This document shows positions 46,001 to 55,946 of a stretch of DNA of 64,000 nucleotides, one piece after another (positions within the stretch are counted from its first letter, which is position 1; each line of letters starts with the position of its first letter). This stretch comes from Hymenoscyphus infarciens (lineage: Eukaryota; Ascomycota; Leotiomycetes; Helotiales; Helotiaceae). The stretch spans positions 124,001 through 188,000 of the forward strand of contig LLCB01000025.1 of NCBI GenBank assembly GCA_001414345.1, given 5' to 3'. A program made the translations under genes and the position numbers. The notes beneath the pieces were generated by a model that worked only from the letters and a program-made list of their open reading frames with translations, was not told the origin of the DNA and searched no databases.

Positions 46001-48307
46001 TTCAAAGCCTCAATCTTGTTGTCGGGCCTTCATCCAAGATTTCCCTCACGACGGCTAGGGCACTGTTCCAACAGCAGCTTCCTACCCCCATACCTCCGGA
46101 TACGGACGTTGATAGGGTCATTCAACTAGTCGACACATTAGATCAATTCAACAATTACATCGATACGAATTTTACTTTTGTCAGACCGGCTGGGATTTGG
46201 CTTGGGGATGATACTTCTCCCCCCACAGTTGCATACCTCGGAGATCGTGGTATTTACTTTGGAATATTCGGACACAATGTACTCGACATACTATTGACAA
46301 ATGTCAGCATTTCAACTCAGTACTCCGAGTTTGATATTCCTTGGGCACCTTCAACGGGAAAATCTCTTCAACTCGTTGTTTATTTTGGGTTGGCACTGGC
46401 TGCTTACCCAGGTTTCTTTGCCCTATACCCAACTATAGAGCGAATCCGGAATATCCGAGACCTTGAGTATTCAAATGGTGTCCGGTCTTTGCCTCTGTGG
46501 CTTGCATATTTGGGGTTCGATTTCCTCTTCGTTCTGGTCTCCAGCGCTTTAAGTGTCATCATTTTCGCCGCGTCCTCGTCGGCGTGGTATCATGTTGGTT
46601 ACTTATTCCTCATTCTCTTTCTTTATGGTATGGCTTCTATCTTGCTGGCGTATGTGGTGTCACTATTCGCTCGAACGACTCTTGCGGCTTTCGCGTTTAC
46701 GGCCGCCGCTCAAGCTGTACTCTTATTAATTTACTTGATCGGTTATCTGGTTACCTTGACCTATGCGGTATGTTCCTCTCCTTCCCCTTGATTGAGTCCA
46801 ATTGACTGACACGCCTTAGCCAATCAATCGTATCGATGGTTTACTTCTTGTTGTCAACTTTGTCGTCTCGATCGTGATGCCTATCGGAAACGTAATCAGA
46901 GCTCTTTTCGTTGCACTAAATCTCTTTTCCACCACTTGCTCGGATCGCAATCTTTCCACTACACCTGGCGGCATTCTTCAATATGGCGGGCCTATATTGT
47001 ATCTCATCGTTCAAATTCTCTTTCTCTTCGCTGTCCTTCTTTGGTATGATTCTGGCTCCGTTCTAGCATGGTACCGCCGTGTTCGAGGCTCACCCGCCAT
47101 TGCACCCGTGCAAACAATCGTCCTCGAGGAGCAAGCGGATGAACTGGAACGAATCAGTAGTACGAATGATGGGTTGAGAGTCATTGGACTTACCAAATCC
47201 TTCGGCCGCATGACTGCTGTTGATAATCTCAATTTTGGCATCAGACGTGGAGAGGTTTTCGCGCTGTTGGGACCGAATGGTGCGGGGAAAAGTACTACTA
47301 TCTCTTTAATTCGAGGAGATATCCAGCCTTCTAAGAATGGAGGAAGGGTTTTCGTTGGGAATGTTGATATCGGAAAACAACGTGCGAAAGCGAGGAGTCA
47401 GTTGGGTGTTTGTCCGCAGTTTGATGCGATGGATGTTATGACTTGTCGGGAACATTTGCAATTCTACGGTCGAGTTCGAGGAGTTGCGAAGGTTAATGAA
47501 AATGTGGATTCTGTAATTAAAGCCGTGGGTTTACAAGCCTTTTCCTCTCGCATGGCAGCCCAGCTTTCGGGTGGGAATAAGAGGAAACTCTCCCTCGGAA
47601 TAGCCCTCATCGGCAACCCTGCCGTTCTTTTACTCGACGAACCATCGTCCGGTATGGACGCAGCGGCCAAACGCAAAATGTGGGAGATTCTCGCGAGTGT
47701 TGTTCCGGGGAGGAGTTTGTTGCTTACCACGCATTCTATGGAGGAGGCTGATGCGCTGGCGAGTCGGGCGGGGATCATGGCTCAGAGGATGCTGGCTTTT
47801 GGGACGACGGATTATTTGAGGAAGGTGCATGGTGGCTCGTTTTATGTTCATTTGGTATTGAAGTCTGCGCCTCATACTGATGAGGGTGAGATTGAGAGGT
47901 TACGGGGGTGGATTGGGAGGGAGTTCCCGACGGCTGTAATTGAGGAGAGGACTTATCATGGGCAGATACGCTTTTCTGTTTCTGAGCAGGTCCAGGAAGA
48001 GGAAGCAGAGAGCAAAGGTCCGATAGCGGGGATTGATGGTGCTGATGATATTTGGGACGAGAACAAGATTGGGGAGCAGAAGGATGGCATTGAGCGGGGG
48101 AACAAAGGGGGGATTGGTGCTCTGATTACGTTTCTGGAGGATCGCAGTGAGGAGATGGGGATCCAGTATTATGCTGTTAGTCGGACGACGCTGGATCAGG
48201 TGTTCTTGAATATTATTGAGAAGCATAATATTGAGGAGGAGGGGTATACGCCGAAGGGCAAGGGGAGGCTGGCTGGGTTCGGGGCCTTGTTTAAGAGGAA
48301 GTCTTAG
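43097..48307 (+). CDS. Full-length ABCA-subfamily transporter
   Basis: Exons 43097-43575, 43624-44963, 45182-46767 and 46820-48307 give 1630 residues with the order TMD1-NBD1-TMD2-NBD2. The first membrane helix is near residues 30-50 (RAFLLPVAFVIFLSY), followed by a large extracytosolic loop typical of ABCA, and two helix bundles. NBD1: Walker A GANGSGKST near residue 516, signature LSGGQKRKL (across a splice), Walker B CCIDEVSSGLDP, His switch MTTHFLDEADLL. NBD2: Walker A GPNGAGKST near 1286, CPQFDAMDVM, LSGGNKRKLSLG, LLLDEPSSGMD, LLTTHSMEEAD. Both ATP sites look functional. ABCA proteins move lipids or amphiphiles across membranes; substrate and membrane are unknown here. The first intron (48 bp, in frame, no stop) is inferred from the branch site GCTAAC and the resulting TLRADGAFGSR; if retained the protein gains 16 residues. 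The second intron, 218 bp, is long. Confidence 0.93.
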
Positions 48308-49078
48308 ATTAGATCCGGGGCGTCTGGTTGGGATTGGGGGTGGGAGGATGTATTGTAAATGATATAGATGACTTGTAATATACGATTTCACGAAGGAGTG
48401 ATTTATTTTTTGTCTGGTGTGAGTTCCTTCTTGGGGGGGGGGGGGGGCTTGATGGTTATTTATTTTAGGATAGATAGGCTTTTGGGTTTGTGTCGGTAGT
48501 TGAAAGTAAGGTTTCGCCGTTATTCAAAGGAAAACTTTACTTCAAACTCAAAAGATTCCCTGCTTAATTCATGGTCCGATCTTCTTTGATGACGAGAGGA
48601 GTAGCTGGAGGTCTATCTGGCATTGCAGGTTCCGAAGATTTAGTAGTTCAGTTCACAATGATAGGCGAGCCTGGAATAACCGAGCCCCCTTTTCCCAACT
48701 CGCCAAGACATATTGACAAGGAGCTACAGTTTTATACAGCACAAGGTTCATCCAAATGCTTATTTTTGTCTATTCCGGGGTGACCGAGAACTTAGAGTAC
48801 CACGTGAATTAAACCTCGGGTACTTTGAAGTATGTTTAGATCAGACGACAATTTCTAAGGTAGCCAACCTTACGAAAGTGCTTTCCAATCCTCGTGATGC
48901 TCATCCCAGTCTATTCCTGATTTGGAACCCAGAGAGAATGGACTTTCGGCGTTGCATCATTATATAAAAGTATGGCTATGCCCCAGAATGGACTTTTCCT
49001 CATCCACATCCAACTGTCTCTAACGTTCAAATTACACTCGTTCTTCACACTCATTTCAATTGTCCATATTTAGCAAAG
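48308..49078. other. Spacer between transporter and peroxidase
   Basis: Contains G15 at 48433-48447 and the peroxidase promoter. No gene recognised. Confidence 0.5.
48433..48447 (+). repeat. Poly(G) tract of 15 bases
   Basis: Homopolymer run just downstream of the ABCA gene; the exact length is uncertain. Confidence 0.85.
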
Positions 49079-49810
49079 ATGTATCTCAAACTCATCTCCA
49101 TCCTTCCACTCCTAGCCAGCATCACAGCCGCCCAAATAGAAGACCCAGACCACCCTTACATCGCACCAAGTTCGTCAGATCGCCGCTCCGCCTGTCCAGG
49201 TCTCAACATCCTCGCCAACCATGGCTACATCAATCGCAGCGGCCTCAACATAACAGCCGAAAGCGCCACTCTCGCCCAAATGAAAGCATTCAACTTCTCC
49301 CACGCCGTATCAGCTGGTCCCATACCCACAGTATTGAAGTATTCAACCACAGGCTTCGTCGAAACCTTTAACATCGACGATACCTCACGCCCACCACTTG
49401 ACCATGACGGAAAACTAACCCGTGGCGATTTCGCATTTGGAGACACTATAACTTTCAATCGCACGATCTGGGATTCTGTGCTAGCGCTCTTACCAGATAA
49501 GTTGGTAACCTGGAAACAAATGGCGGACGCTGGTGCTGCACGGCTAGCCAGCGCGAAGGGGGAGAATGGGGCTTTTGGTCTGCCCGAGGTGCAGGCGAAT
49601 GCTACATTTGAGCAGATGTCGGGAATTATTGGGGCTTTTGGGGGGAGTCTGGTGGATGGGGGGGCGAGGAGGGATTGGATTGATGCTACGGTTGTGGAGG
49701 AGAGGTTGCAGTGGGATCTTGGGTGGACGACTTCGGAGAAAGTGTTAGAGAGTGTGGATTTTGCGCCGCTTGTTGGTGCGTTGAGGGGGTATAAAGCTGG
49801 TGGTGTTTAA
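49079..49810 (+). CDS. Secreted heme-thiolate (chloro)peroxidase, Peroxidase_2 family
   Basis: A 243-residue single-exon protein of the chloroperoxidase / unspecific peroxygenase family, secreted heme enzymes that use H2O2 to halogenate or hydroxylate organic substrates. A signal peptide covers about residues 1-18 (MYLKLISILPLLASITAA). The heme-ligand region is RSACPGLNILANHGYINRSG, with Cys39 as the expected thiolate ligand. The distal acid-Mg site appears as LDHDGKLTRGD, where many family members have EHDxSLSR; Asp replaces Glu. FNRTIWDSVLALL and the Glu-containing FEQMSGIIGAFGG follow. Several N-glycosylation sequons (NRS, NIT, NFS, NRT, NAT) agree with secretion. Length suits the short peroxygenase group. 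The natural substrate is unknown. Confidence 0.88.
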   Translation: MYLKLISILPLLASITAAQIEDPDHPYIAPSSSDRRSACPGLNILANHGYINRSGLNITAESATLAQMKAFNFSHAVSAGPIPTVLKYSTTGFVETFNIDDTSRPPLDHDGKLTRGDFAFGDTITFNRTIWDSVLALLPDKLVTWKQMADAGAARLASAKGENGAFGLPEVQANATFEQMSGIIGAFGGSLVDGGARRDWIDATVVEERLQWDLGWTTSEKVLESVDFAPLVGALRGYKAGGV

Positions 49811-50282
49811 GGGGTGGAAGAATTCTCTCTAGTGATTCTCGATGGAGCGGATCTCTTCCTGTCCTCCTTTATTCACAGTTCATCATTCCACTTCGTTGCG
49901 CTACATGGGATAATGCAAGGACACTTGGGGAGTAAAATTTTCGTCGTGATTATGGCTGGGATATGGTAGATTTGGGATGCACGTAAAGTTTTACCACCTA
50001 TTCCATACACAGGGTGACTTTGTGGTTGTTGGGGGTGCTTACTACCCAGATCTGAAAATGATTGTGCTGAGAGAATGGTACTTGTTGGTAGTGGTAATTT
50101 AACTTCAAATAAAATAAGAGTAGTTAGAGCACCTTTTATGCAGCTAGAAACAGAAATGAACTACTACCTGAAAAGTGTAATTGGTACTCGCCACCACTAG
50201 AGCAGTTTTGCACGGGCATATATTCTAAAACAAACAATCTGAAAAACAGAAGAAGGATGGAAAAGAAGACAATATCGCGGGC
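49811..50282. other. Spacer 3' of the peroxidase
   Basis: Presumed 3' UTRs of the peroxidase and of the old HET gene. No feature recognised. Confidence 0.4.
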
Positions 50283-52703
50283 TCAATGGAGGATTATCAC
50301 CCGCCGCTCCGATGGCAGATAGCTAACATCGGTTGGGCCTGGGGTTGCGCTAAAAGAAAAAACTTCCAATCCGCTCCATAATACTATTGTTACTTCAATA
50401 ACCAACACAGGAGACAACCTAATGCCCTGGAAATCCTCAAGAAAAACACAATGGAAGTTTTCCCCTATAAGCGCTTCATGAACGGGTTTGGTTTCGCTTA
50501 CTGGTATCAAGATCTCAACGCGCCAGGTCGTCCTGAGAAAACCCAAACTCTGACAATGATAGTGCTTAAGGTTTCCTAGCTAGATTAGTACTCTTATCCT
50601 TCCTCAACGCTTCTCTCTGTGCCTTTTCTTACTTTTTATTTATTTATAGCTATCCTACTTTCTTATATTTTATATAATTTTTAATTAGTTCTTTCCTTTT
50701 TAATCCTAGATAGCCTTATTCTCTTTTCTGTGCCTAGTATTAAGAACAGGAGAGGATATAGTAAAGGAGTTTAGGTAGTTGATTTTATATAGTACTTTTA
50801 GTAATTTCGCTTCTCTCCTGCTTAGCCTAGTTAGCTTTTCCTTTCCTAGCCCTCTCTATTAGCTTTCCTAGCCAATCTAATCCTTCTTTTACACTTATCT
50901 ATCTTATTTTATTATATTCTAATATAGCAGAGTATCCTTCCTTATCCTAATACCTAGGAGTATTTAAGCAGGGAAATTAAAACACTAGATAATAATTATA
51001 AGGTTTATAACCCGTAGCTATTATAAAGCAGCCACTACCAGCCCTAAATTCAAGTTTAACATCTATAACATAAGCTTCAATCCGCAATACAGGTCGATAT
51101 TCTTAATCCACCAAATCGTTCCAAAGCCCCGCGGCTATATCCTCACAGACTCTCTCAAAGGTACCGTCAACCCTCTAAAGCCATATCTTACCTCGACACC
51201 ATAATATTACAAGAGGAGGATTGTGCTTCCTAAGCTTAACCAAGCAAGGAAGAACTAGAAACCCATCCAGCCCAGCTCCAACTTGGAAACCCTTTTCTTC
51301 CTTTACCGGGATAGTCTAGTAACCAGCAAAGAGCTGTTACAAATACTGCTTCGCTTTTACTTCCACTTTCGGTGTAAAGTATTTCGCTTTCATTGGTATA
51401 AAGTCCAAGATTAAATCTGAAGCACCACCCACCGCACCTTCTGGAAGTACCTTGTAATCTATTGGTATGCCCCAGAAATGACGAGCAGGAGTAGACAGTT
51501 GAGAGAATGCTCGTAGTCTGCCTTGAAAAGCATTGAGAGCGTCATTTTCTCAAGACAACTGTCTTGTCGTGTAAGCACCGAGATGAGAATTGAAAGTACG
51601 AGAGGTGACAGCACCGGTTTTCTCGCTGGCCAGTCCACGAAGGCTCTTATCCCTGACTTGTAAATCGCATTTGAGATTCTCACGAAAATTTGACTCGTTG
51701 CATTCGTAGAAGACCCGTTCATCCGTGAATATCAAGCGTCGATGAGATAATACACCTTTCTGGTTGGTCCATGCTCTTGAAGCCCAATTCGTGCTATTTA
51801 TCAGTTATTCCGGTAAGCTTAGGCTAGAAACCCAGTCAGCCCCATTCAAAGTAATAGAGAGCTGCTTCCCCTTTTCTCTTTTCCCAATACCTGGTAGGCC
51901 ATAGGCCGAGTTGGTACTAGCTGCTGTAACAATTGTTAAAAATGTGGAATGATATATCATGTCCATATGTGAGATTTGATGTCGCATCTCCTCATTTGTC
52001 TGATCGATACAAAATTGGTCAACCCACAGATAGCGAAGCCTAAGTTCCAGTACGACATTGGTAACTGTATTCGGAAAATCTGCTCGCTGTGGCTCTAAAT
52101 CTGGTGGCTCTTGAAGCGCTTCCGCCGATGAGCCCCAAGCATAGCTGAGTGTGACATAGGGACAGTTATGGGGGGCGTGAATGACCACACTCCTGGTGCA
52201 ATCAATTACTTTCAGGTTTTCAAACTGCTGGCCTGATGGAGGGGAGCAAGCTCCAGAATGGAACTCCTTGCAACTGGTTAGCCATTCTTTCAGAATCCCA
52301 TACTCGATGATCTTTTTTCGAAGCTGCAGAAATTGTACTATTGCTTTGTCAGATATCCGGAAGATACAACAACAATCACTCTAAAATGCGACATTCCCCT
52401 CCATTTCCGAAAAAAAACAAGTAGTTTCGATGATCCAAAATTAAGATATATGTAGTTCGTTTCCGTGATAGGCATTGATTGTATCAGGTACTCCCGGGTC
52501 ACACTCCCGGAAGCGGGGGCGCCATGACGGATTCTTTCATCAAGGAAGAGACAGAGAGGACATCTTGGAGTCAGATTTCTGAGAATGGAGACTGGAGGCC
52601 CGCCAGCAAGAACAGCTTCTAGGTCAAGAGCTGCGCATTCGGTACATAAATCTGTGGTCGTCCAAGCTTTTATTTTAGTGGAATCACCAGCTTCCAAAGA
52701 CAT
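50283..52703 (-). pseudogene. Inactivated HET-domain (heterokaryon incompatibility-type) gene
   Basis: Read on the minus strand from ATG 52703: a Cys-containing N-terminus (LCTECAALDLEAVL…TPRCPLCLFL), a likely intron ending TTTTAG near 52388, then KEWLTSCKEFH and the HET domain (YVTLSYAWGSS near 52150, LRYLWVDQFCIDQ near 52030, INSTNWASRAWT, RLIFTDERVFYEC). The frame is broken by TAA at 51805-51807 and TGA at 51550-51552, at positions where Gln and Arg would suit; both fit C-to-T change. Further on, ENDALNAFQGRLRAF, FPSWSWAGW and PVLRIEAYVIDVKL can be followed with more breaks, then a 428-bp MITE (50560-50987) separates these from the C-terminal end SETKPVHEALIGENFHCVFLED…. HET proteins trigger incompatibility cell death between unlike hyphae; this copy cannot make the whole protein. 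Confidence 0.8.
50560..50987. mobile_element. hAT-like MITE, copy A, inserted in the HET gene
   Basis: 428 bp, AT-rich. Ends are decayed forms of CAGTGTTTTGG / CCAAAACACTG seen intact in copy B: here TAGTGCTTAAGGTTTCC and GGAAATTAAAACACTA. The 8-bp flanks are GACAATGA (50552-50559) and GATAATAA (50988-50995), identical but for C-to-T and G-to-A. An 8-bp duplication with CAGTG ends suits the hAT superfamily. It has no coding capacity. The inside is rich in CCTATCCTAGCC-type words, as in copy B. Confidence 0.78.
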
Positions 52704-53094
52704 TTCGTTGGGTAGGCTGTTGTCTCAGCCTACCGAGCAATCAGTCTATATACTTCAATAAGATTCCTAGGTCAGTCTTACCTTCAGCAATATCTGTGGT
52801 TCTCTCTGTGAGCAAGTCAGCTGAGTTAGATTAAGCAGTAGTTACATGAACTTGAACCTATATGAACTTCATGAAATATCACTTCAATAAATTCGATTTT
52901 AGATTTGCGACCTACAGGAATTGATACTAGAAGATATGAGGTTCGTAGGTTCATATAGGTAAGTCAGTTTTAATAATTAGTATAAACGTGACATCCTAGA
53001 ACGTGACTTGAATAGTTGAATATGAATGAAACACCTTCTAGAACTCAATGGTAACTTCTTTTCAAGATGAAGCAAAAGATGAATGCAGTTCAAT
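52704..53094. other. Spacer between the HET pseudogene and the next gene
   Basis: Presumed HET promoter on one side and 3' UTR of the minus-strand gene on the other. Nothing further seen. Confidence 0.4.
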
Positions 53095-54430
53095 TCAAAG
53101 CTCCGTTTTTAGTTCGTCAGGATCCAGTCCCATTGGAATCTCCTCAACTCTTTCACACCAATCGGGAATTATACATGCAACAAACCCATGAATCATACCT
53201 CGTCGTGCCACATTTGCAGCTCCCCTCGCAGCTGCATATAAATTCTCATCAAAATCCCTTGCAGTTCCCGGGACCGAAATTTCCTTCGATGCCGTATAGT
53301 GGCCAAGATTGTGAAGAGTATCTCGGACAGTCCTTCTGAACTCGACCTCCTTTGCAAAATCTCCAAGGAGAATAACCCGATCCAGCTTATGATTGCCAAT
53401 CACTAATTCAAGGGTCTTTTGGATTTTCCCCCAAAACATTTGAGGAGCCTCGATACGTAAATCCGAATGAAACCCAAGTTCAAAGTCTACCTCTTGTTTC
53501 TCAGGCCACACTACCCCATCCATCACGCGGTGGGCTTTGTTCCACCTAGAGAGTAAAGTGAAACCTAAATTTGTCCCCGCGAAAGAGATTGTCAACACAT
53601 CATCAATTCTTCCTCCTGGAGGCAGGCAGGAATATGGAGATGATGGGTCTACATAATCTTCGTCGCAATCCTCTATTTTGTAATAGTCCATGGCGGATCG
53701 TGATGCTCCTTGGCCTACCCTAAAAGGCTCAAACCCCGCAGCTTGCGCAGCTTTTTCGAATCGCTCGTCTGCGAAATGGCGTGACTTGACGAACAAATCT
53801 GGGATGGATAAAAAGACGAGAGGATAAGAAAGTCTGTGTACGGATTCGATTCGACTTTTCAGGTCTATCATCATCTTCGTCACTGCCAAAACAACTGGAT
53901 CTGTTTCGACTGGCATCGGAGAGCGGAGGTATGGAATACAGTACCGAAGAACTTGCATGACAAAAGACGGGAAGAGTGACGGGGTAGACAACAGGTCTTT
54001 AAAATAAATCTTTCTAGCAACAGGGATATATGGAAGCGGTTTCCTGAGCGATCATGTTAATGTTTACAATGGAGATAGAAGGGATTGCTGGCTTACAGCA
54101 ATGTTGGTTTCCCGCTCAAGTGCTTTTGAGTCTCCTCGAATAAAACCCGCATTGCTTGAACATACTCTCGTGATCCTGGAATTTTTGGGACGTCGATTAT
54201 TGTGTGGTTTTCAAACTTGAGTGCTGCAGTCCTAGAATTTTTAGTACGAAGTACTAAATTTTATTTCTCAAGAGGCCATACATATAAGAGAGGGTAAGAT
54301 CGATACCAATACCAGGAGATCGTTGAAGATCAACGGGTCGACATTCCGCGCAGACTGACATTGAAATGCCATTCTGCACGAGTGCTATCAGGGTAAGCCC
54401 AACGCAGAAAGAAAAGAATGTGGTTTGCAT
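53095..54430 (-). CDS. Hypothetical secreted protein, possible ATPase-fold remnant
   Basis: Minus-strand exons 54430-54360, 54231-54097 and 54043-53095 (introns 128 and 53 bp, phases agree) give 384 residues. The first exon encodes a signal-like hydrophobic stretch (FFSFCVGLTLIALVQNGIS). The rest is globular: LKFENHTIIDVPKIPGSREYV, LSYPLVFLSIPDLFV, DDVLTISFAGTNLGFTLL, LDRVILLGDFAKEVEFRRTV and YAAARGAANVARRGM. The last two are arranged like the second nucleotide-binding loop and following helix of actin/Hsp70-fold (ASKHA) proteins, where a Gly-rich motif is followed by a residue-poor helix; this is a fold-level guess only. I do not recognise a named family. The first intron uses donor GTCAGT and is the weakest part of the model; the start could lie elsewhere. 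Confidence 0.6.
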
Positions 54431-55218
54431 TCTTCCGAAGCCCAAATTGTCGGGACTCGTGTTGAAAGAAGAATAAAACAGTTGTAGAATGTCTTATCGG
54501 AGATTTTTGGGGGAAAGGGGGCGCAACTGTGGTTGTTGTAGGAAATATTTTTCCAAAGATGACGCTACTGCCAAGCGAAACACCAACTCACACCAACTGA
54601 AGGATTCATGACATGACCAACAATCTAGCACTTCACTTGCTTATCAGTTACCAACATAAACATTTACAAGCATTTTCTTGCGCCCATGTAAGGCGTTCTC
54701 AGAATCCCAGCGGCTAACCTAGGAAGTAGGCAGTAGCCCGAGGTTTTAATTCTTGAACTTTAAAGGGAGGCAGTTTCTGAGAAATAAATCAATATCTACG
54801 TTAGATACAGAGGTTTCTGTCTGTAATATCAATGTGCTGCAAAATTTTGGAACTAAGACGTCATTTATTCACTGCTACATAAATCAGCAAGCGGGCTAGC
54901 GATGTAGAGACAAGAAGGCTTATCACATTGCCGGTGTTTTTTCAAGCAGGATCTCAAATGAAAAATGCTACACTTGGTGTCGTTGGTTTGGAGAGCTGAG
55001 ACCATACAACCTCCGAGGAGTGTGCATGTTGGTCCTTTCTCTCTAGCTGTGTTCATGTAATATACGTTGGGCCAGCATGGATTTTGGTGGAGTTGGCCTC
55101 TTATTGGGCTCCAGGAAGAGGCTGTGTGTTGGTTGCTCTCCTTTTTCTGGACTTATTGATGGAATAAACTCTGGGCCAACATTATTTTGGTCAAATCAGC
55201 CTTTTTTGGGCTCTAGGT
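54431..55218. other. Spacer with an imperfect tandem repeat
   Basis: Near 55068-55117 and 55167-55216 two related stretches share GGGCCA(G/A)CAT…ATTTTGGT…GGGCTC(C/T)AGG, about 95 bp apart, just left of MITE copy B. One small minus-strand frame is listed separately. Confidence 0.5.
54865..55056 (-). CDS. Possible small Cys-rich protein, 63 aa
   Basis: A minus-strand frame from ATG 55056 with seven Cys (TCTLLGGC…TKC…RSC…RQCDKPSC…LC). Cys density is like that of small secreted fungal proteins, but no signal peptide is present in this frame and no upstream exon was found. Could be a last exon or chance. Confidence 0.2.
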   Translation of the reverse strand: MNTAREKGPTCTLLGGCMVSALQTNDTKCSIFHLRSCLKKHRQCDKPSCLYIASPLADLCSSE

Positions 55219-55775
55219 CAGTGTTTTGGGTTTCCCCGCCTAATCTGTTATCCTATCCTGCCTCGACGCTCCTTCTCCTTCCTGCCTCTATTTTAAGGCT
55301 ATCCCGCCTTCTCCTATCCTTAAATTCTAGCTTTCCTAGCCACTCCTATCCTATAGTACTTGCTTGCCTTTCCTTGCTAAATAGAGAGGCTAGGATGGGA
55401 AGAGTTAGGCTAGTTAATTTCGCTTAAAGCCCGGAAGGTGGGTAGAAAAGAGGGTCTAGGTCGCTAATTTCGCTTAATATCCAGAAGGCGGGTAGAAAAG
55501 AGGGTCTCGGGTAGAAAAGAGGGTCTAGGTCCTAATTAGGAGGTTGCCTTCCTAATCCTACTCTAGCTTAGCCTCCTTTTTTCATCTGCCTAGCTACTCC
55601 TATCCTGTTTTTAGAACTTTCCTAGCCACTCCTATCCTAGTTAGAGTACCTAGCCTACCAAACTTAGCCTAGCCTTAATCCTAATCTAGCCTAGCCTCTC
55701 CTATCCTTACCTAGGTGAGTAGCCTATCCTATCCTAAGTACTAGGCTAACCAAGGCGGGGAAAGCCAAAACACTG
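55219..55775. mobile_element. hAT-like MITE, copy B, with intact terminal inverted repeats
   Basis: 557 bp, ends CAGTGTTTTGGGTTTCC and its inverted partner GGAAAGCCAAAACACTG, extending to CCCCGCCT / AGGCGGGG. The interior consists of repeated CTATCCTAGCC-type words and a local duplication at about 55425-55530 (GGGTAGAAAAGAGGGTCT three times). It is far less mutated than copy A at 50560-50987, which it matches along its outer parts. No clear 8-bp target duplication is seen (CTCTAGGT against CGTGATTC). Confidence 0.75.
55425..55530 (+). repeat. Short tandem duplication within MITE copy B
   Basis: TAATTTCGCTTAA…GGGTAGAAAAGAGGGTCT occurs twice about 53 bp apart, and GGGTAGAAAAGAGGGTCT a third time directly after. 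Confidence 0.8.
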
Positions 55776-55946
55776 CGTGATTCGCATCTATATCTCCAGA
55801 ATTCTTTCAAATCGGTTTATAATTTATACCACAGACCTATCAGACATCTCAAGACGAAAATCCATTCTTATTTATATTCATTCGCCACTTTCTTCGGGAG
55901 CGGAAAGAAATAGAAATGGTGTTCCTCAAAACTCCTTTTTTTTTAA

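Noticed and set aside
48571..48967. Two plus-strand frames upstream of the peroxidase
   Set aside because: No recognisable product; the region is more likely the peroxidase promoter.
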